A program made the translations under genes and the position numbers. The notes beneath the pieces are model-generated. The model ran no database searches. It was not told where the DNA came from and was given only the letters and a program-made list of their open reading frames with translations. DNA of 64,000 nt from Pseudomonadota bacterium. GTDB taxonomy: Bacteria > Pseudomonadota > Gammaproteobacteria > Burkholderiales > Burkholderiaceae_E. The stretch lies in contig JAEWGX010000127.1 of the NCBI GenBank assembly GCA_023388075.1, forward strand, positions 1 through 64,000, read 5' to 3'. This document shows, in pieces, positions 28,874 through 36,445 of the stretch; position 1 is the first letter of the stretch, and the number at the start of each line of letters is the position of its first letter.

Positions 28874-30010
28874 TCACTTCATGCTCTGGGATACCGCGAC
28901 CGGGTCGCCATCGACCAGGAAGCCGACGCCGGAGTCGACGACGGTCTCCTCGGCGGCGAGCCCCTCGGTGATCTCTATCCGGTCACCCTCGCGCCGCCCG
29001 GTCTTGACCTTGACGAGCCGCACGCGGCTGTCCTCGCCCAGCGTGAAGACGTAGGAGAAGCCGTCACGCAGCAGCACGCTCGCCGCCGGCACCGTCAGCG
29101 CCGGCGACGAGCCGAGCTCGAAGCTGCCGCGGGCGTAGAGCCCGGCGCGCAGCGCCGAGCCGAGCTCGCCGATGTCCACGTAGGCGAGACCGAGCCGGGT
29201 ACGCGGGTCGATGGTTGGCGCGACGATCCGCACGGTCCCGGACACCGTGCTGCCGTCCGGGAGCGCGAGAGTGACCGGCTGGCCCTCGTGCACCAGGTGC
29301 AGGCGCGCGCCGGGCACCTCCGCGCGCCACTCCAGGCGGGCTTCGCGGATCAGCCGGAAGAGCTCCTCGCCGGCGGCCGCCATCGCGCCCGGCATGGCCG
29401 AGCGCTGCGAGATGACGCCGTCGTCCGGCGCGAGGACCCGGGTCTGGCTCATGCGCAGCTTCTCCGCGTCGAGCCTCGCCTGTGCAGCCCCGACCCGCGC
29501 CTGCGCGGTCTGCTCGGCGGTGAGGTACTGCGTGACCTGTTGCGCGCTCAGCGCCCCGGAATCGCGCAGCTTGCGGGCACGCTGCGCGTTCGCGGCTGCC
29601 TCCGCAAGCGCGGCCCGCGCCTCGGCGAGCGCCGCGGTCTGCTGCGCGACGTCGTTCGCGACCGAGGTGGGCGCCAGCGTCGCGAGCGGCTGGCCCGCGC
29701 GGACCCGGTCGCCGACATTGACCAGCACCTCGGCGATGCGAAAGCCACCGACCTCGGGGCTGATCGACACTTCCTGCCAGGCGGCCACGCTGCCGTCCGC
29801 CTCCAGCCGCGTCTTCCAGTCCAGCACCTTCGGGGTCGCGGTGGTCACGGTCATGACCGGACGCGGCGCGGCCGCCTGGCTTGCCGGCGCCGGCCCGGCG
29901 ATCGTGTCGTCGCGCTCCTGCGGCTCGCGGACATGGAACCACCACCCCGCCACGCCGAGGATGACGATCAGGACCAGCGCGTTCAGCGCCCCGCGCGCGG
30001 CCCGCCTCAT
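28874..30010 (-). CDS. RND efflux periplasmic adaptor (membrane fusion protein)
   Basis: This 378-residue adaptor links the RND pump to an outer-membrane channel. It has an N-terminal membrane helix (NALVLIVILGVAGWWFHV), a biotinyl-lipoyl half-motif near VGDRVRAGQPLATLAP and an Ala-rich coiled-coil hairpin of about 80 residues. VLAPDDGVISQRSAMPG and beta-barrel strands follow. The ATG overlaps the tetR stop by four bases, so regulator, adaptor and pump are one operon. Confidence 0.92.
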   Translation of the reverse strand: MRRAARGALNALVLIVILGVAGWWFHVREPQERDDTIAGPAPASQAAAPRPVMTVTTATPKVLDWKTRLEADGSVAAWQEVSISPEVGGFRIAEVLVNVGDRVRAGQPLATLAPTSVANDVAQQTAALAEARAALAEAAANAQRARKLRDSGALSAQQVTQYLTAEQTAQARVGAAQARLDAEKLRMSQTRVLAPDDGVISQRSAMPGAMAAAGEELFRLIREARLEWRAEVPGARLHLVHEGQPVTLALPDGSTVSGTVRIVAPTIDPRTRLGLAYVDIGELGSALRAGLYARGSFELGSSPALTVPAASVLLRDGFSYVFTLGEDSRVRLVKVKTGRREGDRIEITEGLAAEETVVDSGVGFLVDGDPVAVSQSMK

Positions 30011-30819
30011 GCGTCCACCTCCGAAGCGGCGGCCCCGCTGCGGCGGCGCGCACCGTCGCCTGGCGCCCTGCGCCTGCGCTCGTACTCGAGCATGGCCACC
30101 GCATAGCCGGTGAGGCGGTCGGTCATCCGGTCGATCGATTCCGCGCCGTCGTAGAGTCGCGGCGCGATCCGGCGCATGCGGTCGGCGTTGACCAGGAAGT
30201 CCGCGGCCAGGGCGACCAGGCTCGCGGCGAGCCGGCGCAGGTCGTCGTCCGGCCGTGCCGCGCCGGTTTCGCGGCAGAGCACCGCCACGATCGCGTCGAG
30301 GTGCGCCTGGACCAGCGTCGCGACCTCGTCTCCCACCAGGCCGGTCGGGTCGGCATGCTCGCGGAAGTGCAGCTTGAGGATCTGCATCGTCGCCTCGTCC
30401 TGGTGCCGCAGCGGCGCGAGGAACGTCCGGTAGCTCATCCGCATGACGGTCTCGAACGGCGCATCCGTGCGGGCCGCTTCGAGCGCCGCCTCGAGCAGCT
30501 GCAGGATGGGCGCGAGGTAGACGTCCCGGTAGAGCCCCGCCTTGTCGGCGAAGTAGTAGTGGATCGCGGCCGCGTTCGCCGAGGCCTCGCCGCAGATTTC
30601 GCGCGTGGAGGTTTGCGCGTATCCTCTTTCGGCGAACAGCCTGAGCGCGGCGCTGCGCAGCCGCGCGCGGGTGTCGAGCCCGCGGGCGAGCCGCCCGTCC
30701 AGCGCCACGTCCGGGTGCGCCGCCGCGTCATGCATCGGGACTGGCGCGGCGGCGGTCGCGCCAGGGCGGAGCCCATCCCGGGAGACGGGGGCGATGGTCG
30801 CTCTATGCAGCTCGTTCAT
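30007..30819 (-). CDS. TetR/AcrR-family regulator of the RND operon
   Basis: This is a transcriptional repressor of 270 residues. The helix-turn-helix is at about residues 50–95: LRSAALRLFAERGYAQTSTREI, split here as LRSAALRLFAERGY then AQTSTREICGEASANAAAIHYYFADKAGLY in parts. The effector domain LQLLEAALEAARTDAP onward resembles the CecR/DUF1956 group. ATG 30819 has no clear ribosome-binding site, and an internal Met at residue 29 is an alternative. It is the first gene of the efflux operon and is very likely autoregulated through the palindrome at 30864–30877. Confidence 0.9.
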   Translation of the reverse strand: MNELHRATIAPVSRDGLRPGATAAAPVPMHDAAAHPDVALDGRLARGLDTRARLRSAALRLFAERGYAQTSTREICGEASANAAAIHYYFADKAGLYRDVYLAPILQLLEAALEAARTDAPFETVMRMSYRTFLAPLRHQDEATMQILKLHFREHADPTGLVGDEVATLVQAHLDAIVAVLCRETGAARPDDDLRRLAASLVALAADFLVNADRMRRIAPRLYDGAESIDRMTDRLTGYAVAMLEYERRRRAPGDGARRRSGAAASEVDA

Positions 30820-30851
30820 GCTTTGAGAAGGTCCCCGGCGCGCGGCCCCGC

Positions 30852-30881
30852 ATGATACGCCTCATCAAGCGCTTGATTGAA
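30852..30881 (-). promoter_or_regulatory. tetR/efflux operon promoter with embedded 14-bp palindromic operator
   Basis: On the minus strand TTCAAT (30881–30876) and TATCAT (30857–30852) are separated by 18 bp, a plausible sigma-70 promoter. The perfect palindrome ATCAAGCGCTTGAT (30864–30877) occupies the spacer and abuts the -35 element, the place expected for a TetR-type repressor. It is also 15 bp before the start of the divergent adenosyltransferase gene, which could therefore respond to the same protein. Confidence 0.7.
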
Positions 30882-30891
30882 TTTTTCCGAC

Positions 30892-31446
30892 ATGGCCAAT
30901 CGACTGACGAAGATCACCACCCGCACCGGCGACGACGGCACCACCGGACTCGGCGATGGCGCCCGGACGCGCAAGAGCAGCCCGCGGATCGTCGCGTTGG
31001 GAGAGGTCGACGAGCTCAACTCGCTGCTCGGGCTCGTCGTCGCGGAGGGACCGGGGGACGAGATCGTCGGCGTCCTCCAGGACATCCAGCATGATCTCTT
31101 CGACCTCGGGGGCGAGCTGAGCATCCCGGGTTTCGAGCGCCTCGGGGCGCGGCGGCTGGCGCTGCTCGACGCCTGGATCGCCCGCTACAACGCGGACCTC
31201 CCGGTGCTCGCGGAGTTCATCCTCCCAGGCGGCTGTCGTGCCGCGGCGCTGGCCCACGTCGCCCGCAGCGTCTGTCGTCGCGCCGAGCGCGGCGTCGTCG
31301 CCCTGGCGGGGCTCGAGTTCGTCACGCCGCTCGCGCAGCAGTACCTGAACCGGCTGTCCGACCTGCTGTTCGTGCTGGCCCGCGTGATGAACCGGGATGC
31401 GGGCGTGCCGGACGTCCTCTGGCAGCGGGACCGGCCTTCGGCGTAG
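30892..31446 (+). CDS. PduO-type cob(I)alamin adenosyltransferase
   Basis: It transfers the adenosyl group of ATP to cob(I)alamin, making coenzyme B12. It has 184 residues. Motifs are TRTGDDGTTGLGDGARTRKSS (ATP-binding N-terminus), VDELNSLLG, RSVCRRAERGVVAL with the conserved Arg/Glu, and YLNRLSDLLFVLAR. ATG 30892 was chosen because the protein family starts near this point. It is divergent from the tetR–efflux operon across 72 bp. No cobalamin riboswitch fits in that space. Confidence 0.93.
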   Translation: MANRLTKITTRTGDDGTTGLGDGARTRKSSPRIVALGEVDELNSLLGLVVAEGPGDEIVGVLQDIQHDLFDLGGELSIPGFERLGARRLALLDAWIARYNADLPVLAEFILPGGCRAAALAHVARSVCRRAERGVVALAGLEFVTPLAQQYLNRLSDLLFVLARVMNRDAGVPDVLWQRDRPSA

Positions 31447-31467
31447 CCGGCACCGCGCGGACCGCGG

Positions 31468-32043
31468 CTACGCGTCGCGCGCGGCCTCGAGGTAGGAGAC
31501 GAGCTTCGCGCTCGTCTGGCGCAGCCGCTCCGAGAGCAGTTGCACCAGCTTGAGAAGGATCTTGTTGCCGAGCCGGGCCTCGTCCTGAAGGACCAGCATC
31601 AGCGAATCGCGGGTCAGCACCGCGAGGCGGCACTGCTCAAGCGTCACGCACGAGGCGAAACGGGGCTCGCCATCGAACATCGACATCTCGCCGAGCGCAT
31701 GGCCGGAGTGGGCCACGGCGATGCGTGACGGATAGTTGTAGCGGTTGCGACGCAGCACGTCCACCATCCCCGACATCAGGAGGACCATGAAGTCGCCGCT
31801 GTCGCCTTCGTTGATCAGCGTGAGTCCGGCCGGCGCGTCGTAGACGTACATGAAGGCGCCGAGCGTCCGGGTCTCGTTCATGTCGAGGCCGGAGAACAGC
31901 GGCGTCTTCGCCATGAGCGAGTAGATGTCGTCGGCGAACTCACTGGCGCGTCCGAGCGGCGACAGGCCCATGCCGATCAACCGCTCGTGCGGACTGACCT
32001 TGGCGCGCTGACTGACGGAAGGGGCGGAAGTGGTGGCCTGCAT
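31468..32043 (-). CDS. Cyclic-nucleotide-binding domain protein without DNA-binding domain
   Basis: This 191-residue protein carries a Crp-type cNMP-binding (CAP_ED) domain at about residues 45–165. Visible parts are LFSGLDMNETRTLGAF, INEGDSGDFMVLLMSG, HSGHALGEMSMFDGEPR with the phosphate-binding-cassette GE, and TRDSLMLVLQDE. The canonical cassette R-S/T before the end is read here as PRFAS. The chain ends about 25 residues later, with no helix-turn-helix. It may act as a small ligand-responsive partner protein. ATG 32043 was chosen over an upstream start that adds 64 Arg-rich residues. Its promoter region carries a Crp-like inverted repeat. Confidence 0.82.
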   Translation of the reverse strand: MQATTSAPSVSQRAKVSPHERLIGMGLSPLGRASEFADDIYSLMAKTPLFSGLDMNETRTLGAFMYVYDAPAGLTLINEGDSGDFMVLLMSGMVDVLRRNRYNYPSRIAVAHSGHALGEMSMFDGEPRFASCVTLEQCRLAVLTRDSLMLVLQDEARLGNKILLKLVQLLSERLRQTSAKLVSYLEAARDA

Positions 32044-32067
32044 GGATGCCTCCGGGGTCTTTCGACT

Positions 32068-32097
32068 ATTACAGCATGCGGCGTGACGCAGGTCACA
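32068..32097 (-). promoter_or_regulatory. Promoter and GTGAC-N4-GTCAC operator of the cNMP-protein gene
   Basis: On the minus strand TGTGAC (32097–32092) and TGTAAT (32073–32068) are spaced by 18 bp and read as -35 and -10. The inverted repeat GTGAC–GCAG–GTCAC (32083–32096) overlaps the -35. The half-sites match the Crp/Fnr superfamily core, but with a 4-bp spacer rather than the 6 bp of E. coli CRP. It lies 40 bp upstream of the start codon. Confidence 0.55.
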
Positions 32098-32246
32098 GTC
32101 CAGGAGGCTCCACGGCCGGGGCGCCCGACCTCTGAGCCCTTTTCCCCGACGGACGGCGCGGCGCTGTCGCGATACCGTGACGGACGAGCGCGGCGTGCAG
32201 CCGATTTCCTGCATGCATCGGAAACACCGGCCCATCGGGCTCGCGA

Positions 32247-32310
32247 TTGACCGCGGGCGACGCCCCGTCCATAATTTCGTTTACCGATAATGTTTTCCGC
32301 TGAACGGAAA
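32247..32310 (+). promoter_or_regulatory. iclR promoter and operator overlapping the start codon
   Basis: TTGACC (32247–32252) and CATAAT (32270–32275) are separated by 17 bp, a good sigma-70 promoter. A second -10-like GATAAT is at 32286–32291. The inverted repeat TTTCCG–CTGAA–CGGAAA (32294–32310) lies just downstream, and its last base is the A of the iclR ATG. IclR-family operators are typically TTCCG...CGGAA repeats, so this is most likely the autoregulatory site. Confidence 0.7.
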
Positions 32311-33128
32311 TGACTGCCCAGGCCCCTCCCCCCCGAGACGACCTCAAGGATGCCGGCACCGTCGCACGGGTCGCGCGCCTCTTGCGCATCGCCGCCGAGT
32401 CGGAAGGCCCGTTCACGCTCACCTCGATCACCGAGCGTACGGGCCTCAGCCCCGCCACCGTGCACCGCCTGCTGGACCTGCTGGTGCGCGAGGGACTCGT
32501 GGAAAAAGACGCCGTACGCCGGAGCTATCGCGTCGGCGGCGAGTTGTTCCGCCTGAGCGCCCTCGTCTTCAATCGGGTGCCGTTCCGGGATATCGCCGGG
32601 CCGCTGCTGCGCGAAGCCGCCGACGCCTTCGATGAAACCTGCTACTTCGCGATGTACCTGCCGAGCGAGGGGCGCCTCATGTTCGCGGAGAAGGCGGACT
32701 CGTCCAGGGAGCTGAGCTATCGCTTCGAGCTGAACCGGCCGCTTTCGCTCGTCTGGGGCAGCTCGGGCCGCGCCATCCTCGCCTATCTGCCCGAGCAGCG
32801 GGCACGGGAGATCCTCGAGGCGGAAAGGGAGGGAAACCATGAAGGTCGCCGGCCCCCGTCATGGGCGGTACTGAAACGCGAGCTGGCCTCGATCCGCGAG
32901 AGGGGATATGCGCACTCGCGCGGGCAACGCGTGGCCCACGCGATCGGCGTGATCGCGCCGGTCTTCAACCACAACAACGAGATCTACGGTTCGCTCGGCT
33001 TCACCATCCCCGAGCAGCGTTTCGCGGCGCTGGATCTCGAGCAGGTGGCGCAGGTCGCCGTGCGCCAGGCCGACAGACTCTCGCGAGCACTGGGGGCAGC
33101 CCGGGGCGCCGCGGTGCCTTCCACATGA
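32310..33128 (+). CDS. IclR-family transcriptional regulator
   Basis: This is a 272-residue regulator. The winged helix-turn-helix is at about residues 15–75 (VARVARLLRIAAESEG, then LSPATVHRLLDLLVREGLV). The IclR effector domain follows, with GSSGRAILAYLPE and a C-terminal YGSLGFTIPEQRF. It precedes the receptor, lyase and hydratase genes by 25 bp in the same direction, so it is likely the local regulator of that catabolic unit. Expression is probably autoregulated through the repeat over its start codon. Confidence 0.92.
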   Translation: MTAQAPPPRDDLKDAGTVARVARLLRIAAESEGPFTLTSITERTGLSPATVHRLLDLLVREGLVEKDAVRRSYRVGGELFRLSALVFNRVPFRDIAGPLLREAADAFDETCYFAMYLPSEGRLMFAEKADSSRELSYRFELNRPLSLVWGSSGRAILAYLPEQRAREILEAEREGNHEGRRPPSWAVLKRELASIRERGYAHSRGQRVAHAIGVIAPVFNHNNEIYGSLGFTIPEQRFAALDLEQVAQVAVRQADRLSRALGAARGAAVPST

Positions 33129-33153
33129 CAGACCTTCCTCCTGGAGACAGCCC

Positions 33154-34131
33154 ATGAGAATCCCTTCGCTCCTGGTCGCGATATGCGCATCGCTTGCCAT
33201 CGCCGGTCCGCTCGCCGCGCAGGCACCCTCCAACTTCCCCACGAAGCCGCTCAAGCTGGTCGTTCCGTTCGCCCCAGGCGGCACTGCGGACAGCGTCGCC
33301 CGGCTCGTCGGCTCCGCGCTGGCGGACCGGGTGGGCCAGCCGGTGGTCGTGGAGAACAAGCCGGGCGTGGGCGGCGTCCTCGCCGCCGATTTCGTGGCGA
33401 AGGCACCCGGTGACGGCTACACGCTGCTGATGGGCGACGTGGGGCCGAATGCCGTGGCGGCAGGCCTCTTCCCCAACCTCCCCTACGATGCACTGAAGGA
33501 CTTCTCCCCGGTTGCGCTGGCGACGACGGTGCCGATGCTTCTGATGGTCAGCCCCAAGGTGCCGGCGGCCGATCTCTCGGAGCTGCTGGCCCTGGGCAGG
33601 GCCACGCCCGGCTCGCTCAATTTCGCCTCGGCCGGCGCCGGCGGCATCTCCCACCTGGTCGGCGAGATGCTCAAGATCCAGTCGGGCGTCGACATGGTCC
33701 ACGTGCCGTACAAGAATGGCTCGCAGGCCCTGATCGACCTCAAGTCGGGCGAAGTCCAGCTGATGTTCGCCACCGCCACCACCGGCCTGCCCCAGGTGAA
33801 GTCCGGGAACACGAAGCCGATGGCGGTCGCTTCCAGCAAGCGCCTGGACTACCTTCCGGACGTCCCGACCATGGCGGAGGCCGGCCTGCCGGGCTTCGTC
33901 GCCGACTCCTGGTCGGGAATCCTCGTACCGTCCTCGACGCCCGCGGCGGTCGTCGAGTATCTCGGCCAGGCGCTCGCGGAGGTGCTGAACCAGGCGGACG
34001 TGAAGGAAAGCCTGACCCAACGCGGTTTCGAGGTGCTGGCCGGCTCGCCCGCGGAGTTCTCCGACTTTCTCTCCCGCGAAGTCGCCAAGTGGACCGGCGT
34101 CATCCAGGCGGCCGGCGTCAAGCTCGAGTAG
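33154..34131 (+). CDS. Bug-family (TctC) periplasmic carboxylate receptor
   Basis: This 325-residue receptor has signal peptide LLVAICASLAIAGPLAAQ. The Bug opening is PLKLVVPFAPGGTADSVARL. VVENKPGVGGVLAADFVAKAPG, MVHVPYKNGSQALIDLKSG and PTMAEAGLPGFVADSWSG follow. It is the first structural gene after iclR and lies 12 bp before the lyase gene, so it probably captures the substrate of that pathway, a di- or tricarboxylate. TctA/TctB membrane partners are not in the window. Confidence 0.92.
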   Translation: MRIPSLLVAICASLAIAGPLAAQAPSNFPTKPLKLVVPFAPGGTADSVARLVGSALADRVGQPVVVENKPGVGGVLAADFVAKAPGDGYTLLMGDVGPNAVAAGLFPNLPYDALKDFSPVALATTVPMLLMVSPKVPAADLSELLALGRATPGSLNFASAGAGGISHLVGEMLKIQSGVDMVHVPYKNGSQALIDLKSGEVQLMFATATTGLPQVKSGNTKPMAVASSKRLDYLPDVPTMAEAGLPGFVADSWSGILVPSSTPAAVVEYLGQALAEVLNQADVKESLTQRGFEVLAGSPAEFSDFLSREVAKWTGVIQAAGVKLE

Positions 34132-34143
34132 CGAGGGGGGAAC

Positions 34144-35010
34144 ATGGCCAGGAAAGGAGAGTTGCGCAGATTGCTGGCCGGTGGCGAGCAGATCGTGGCA
34201 CCGGGCGTCTTCGAGATGTTCTCGGCCCGCATCGCCGATCGGATGGGCTTCGCGGCGCTCTACATGACGGGCTACGGCATCTCCGCCTCGCACCTGGGTG
34301 TCGCCGATGCGGGACTGGTGACGTACAGCGACATGGTCGAGCGCGCCCGCACCATCGCCAGCGGCACCACGACGCCGTTGATCGCGGATGCCGACACCGG
34401 CTTCGGAGGCCTGCTCAACGTCGACCACACGGTGCGCGGATACGAGGCGGCGGGCGTGCAGGCGATCCAGCTGGAAGACCAGGAGATGCCCAAGCGATGC
34501 GGCCACCAGCCCGGGCGGCGCGTCGTACCCCTGGCCGACATGCAGCGCAAGATCGAGGTGGCCCTGGCCGCGCGCTCGGACGCGGACATGCTCCTGATCG
34601 CCCGCAGCGACGCCCGTTCCGGCCACGGAATCGAGGAGGCGTTGAAGCGCGGCAAGGCCTTCGCGGCAGCGGGAGCCGACGTCGTGATGCTGGAGGGGCT
34701 TGCCGGCGAGGAGGAGTTCGCCAGGGCGGGCGACGCCATCGATGCGCCCCTGATGGCCAACATGGTGCCCGGGGGCAGCTCGCCGATGCTCGACCCCGAT
34801 ACGCTCGCCCGCCTCGGCTATCGCATCCTCATCTACCCGGCCGCCGGCATGGCCGCTGCCTGCGCGGCGATGCACGAGGCCTACCGGCACCTGCGCGCCC
34901 ACGGCACCACTGCCGGCAGCCCGGTACCGGCGTGGGACTTGCCAGCGATCAACGACATCGCCGGCTTCACCGAGCTTCGCGCGTTCGAGGCCAGGTTCGC
35001 GGAGATCTGA
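34144..35010 (+). CDS. PEP mutase/isocitrate lyase superfamily C–C lyase, dimethylmalate or methylisocitrate lyase-like
   Basis: This 288-residue TIM-barrel enzyme belongs to the ICL/PEPM superfamily. Mg-binding acids are in IADADTGFGG (Asp82, Asp84). The lyase hallmark KRCGH follows EDQEMP, with Cys119 as the expected catalytic acid. This distinguishes lyases from PEP mutase. The superfamily cleaves 2-hydroxy-dicarboxylates with release of a 2-oxo acid such as pyruvate or glyoxylate. The downstream LeuC/LeuD-like pair suggests a hydratase making its substrate, as with dimethylmaleate hydratase and 2,3-dimethylmalate lyase (giving propionate plus pyruvate). The exact substrate is inferred only. 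An oxaloacetate decarboxylase role is possible. Confidence 0.85.
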   Translation: MARKGELRRLLAGGEQIVAPGVFEMFSARIADRMGFAALYMTGYGISASHLGVADAGLVTYSDMVERARTIASGTTTPLIADADTGFGGLLNVDHTVRGYEAAGVQAIQLEDQEMPKRCGHQPGRRVVPLADMQRKIEVALAARSDADMLLIARSDARSGHGIEEALKRGKAFAAAGADVVMLEGLAGEEEFARAGDAIDAPLMANMVPGGSSPMLDPDTLARLGYRILIYPAAGMAAACAAMHEAYRHLRAHGTTAGSPVPAWDLPAINDIAGFTELRAFEARFAEI

Positions 35011-35014
35011 AGGC

Positions 35015-36445
35015 ATGCCTGCCGAGGGCGCCCCCGCTCGCACGCTTTTCGAGAAGCTCTGGTCGATCCACCTGGTCGCGGAGCCGGACTCCGGCGTGGG
35101 CCTCCTGCACGTCGACCGTCTCTTCATCCACGATCTGCACAGCGAGGTCTTCGAGGAGTTCGCGCGGCGCGGCCTGCAGGTCCACAGCCCCGAGCTCGTC
35201 GTCAGCGTGGCGGACCACGCGGTGTCCTCGGAGCCCGGACGGACCGGCGGCGCCCACGCCTGGGCGCAGGCCCACCTGACGAGGTTGCGGGAGCGAAGCC
35301 GAAGCCTTCGGATCCGCAACATCGAAGCCGGCGACCGCGACCAGGGCATCATCCACGTGATCGGTCCCGAGCTCGGCATGACGCTTCCGGGAATGCTCAT
35401 CGCCTGCCCGGACAGCCACACGAGCACCCACGGCGCGCTCGGCGCCATGGCGCTCGGCATCGGCACCACCGAGATCCTGCACATCCTCGCCACCCAGACG
35501 CTGATGCTGCGCAAGCCCCGGACCATGCGGATAACCGTGGACAGGCACCTGCGCGCCGGCGTGACGGTCAAGGACCTGATCCTGTTCATCATCGGCCGGC
35601 TCGGCCCCGCTTGCGGCACGGGCCATAGCGTCGAGTTCGCCGGCACGGCGGTCGAAGCGCTGTCGGTGGAGCAGCGCCTGACGCTGTGCAACCTCGCGGT
35701 GGAGCTCGGGTCGGCCCATGCGCTGGTGGCGCCGGACGAGACGACGCTCGCATACGTGGAGGGCAGGCCCCATGCACCCGCCGGCGAGCGGTGGGACGAG
35801 GCACGGCGCCACTGGAGCAGCCTGTGCTCCGACCCGGGCGCCGTCTTCGACCGGGAGGAGCGCATCGACGCGGCGGACGTGCCCGCCCAGGTCACCTGGG
35901 GCACGAGTCCCGGGCAGGTCGTCGCGCTGGACGGCAGCGTCCCGGACCCCGACACGCTTTCCGGCTCCGAGCGCGACTCGGTGAGGTCGGCCCTCGACTA
36001 CATGGGACTGGCGGCTGGCGCGGCGATCGCGGGCACGCCGATCGACCATGTCTTCATCGGCTCCTGCGCCAACGGTCGATTGTCCGACCTGCGTGACGCG
36101 GCAGCGGCGATCCGCGGCCTCAAGGTTCATGGACGGGTACGGGCCTGGGTCGTGCCCGGCTCCCAGGCAGTCAAGCGCGACGCCGAGGCGGAGGGCCTGG
36201 ACCGGCTGTTCCGCGAGGCCGGCTTCGAGTGGCGCGAGCCTGGCTGCTCGATGTGCGTCGGGGCCAACGGGGACCTGATCGCGCCGGGCGCGCGCTGCGT
36301 CTCCACGTCGAACCGCAACTTCGTCGGCCGCCAGGGGCCCGGCGCCAGGACGCACCTGGCGAGCCCGGCCGTCGCGGCGGTATCGGCCGTGCTGGGCTGC
36401 ATCCCTGCCGCGGCGTCACTGCCGTCCGGCCAGTCGCCATGCTGA
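35015..36445 (+). CDS. Aconitase-family hydratase large subunit (LeuC-like)
   Basis: This 476-residue protein of the LeuC type carries a [4Fe-4S] cluster. Cluster cysteines are Cys351 in FIGSCANGRLSDLR and Cys411/Cys414 in EPGCSMCVGANGD. LIACPDSHTSTHGALGAMA and RHLRAGVTVKDLILF match the family. It sits 4 bp after the lyase gene and overlaps the small-subunit gene by 7 bp. Isopropylmalate isomerase of leucine synthesis is one reading, but no leuA or leuB is present and the neighbours are catabolic. A hydratase for a maleate/citraconate-type acid is preferred. The C-terminal ~20 residues after SPAVAAVSAVLGC are longer than usual. Confidence 0.88.
   Translation: MPAEGAPARTLFEKLWSIHLVAEPDSGVGLLHVDRLFIHDLHSEVFEEFARRGLQVHSPELVVSVADHAVSSEPGRTGGAHAWAQAHLTRLRERSRSLRIRNIEAGDRDQGIIHVIGPELGMTLPGMLIACPDSHTSTHGALGAMALGIGTTEILHILATQTLMLRKPRTMRITVDRHLRAGVTVKDLILFIIGRLGPACGTGHSVEFAGTAVEALSVEQRLTLCNLAVELGSAHALVAPDETTLAYVEGRPHAPAGERWDEARRHWSSLCSDPGAVFDREERIDAADVPAQVTWGTSPGQVVALDGSVPDPDTLSGSERDSVRSALDYMGLAAGAAIAGTPIDHVFIGSCANGRLSDLRDAAAAIRGLKVHGRVRAWVVPGSQAVKRDAEAEGLDRLFREAGFEWREPGCSMCVGANGDLIAPGARCVSTSNRNFVGRQGPGARTHLASPAVAAVSAVLGCIPAAASLPSGQSPC

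Noticed and set aside
30820..30891. Cobalamin riboswitch before the adenosyltransferase gene
   Set aside because: Only 72 bp separate the divergent genes and no B12-box-like conserved sequence is seen.
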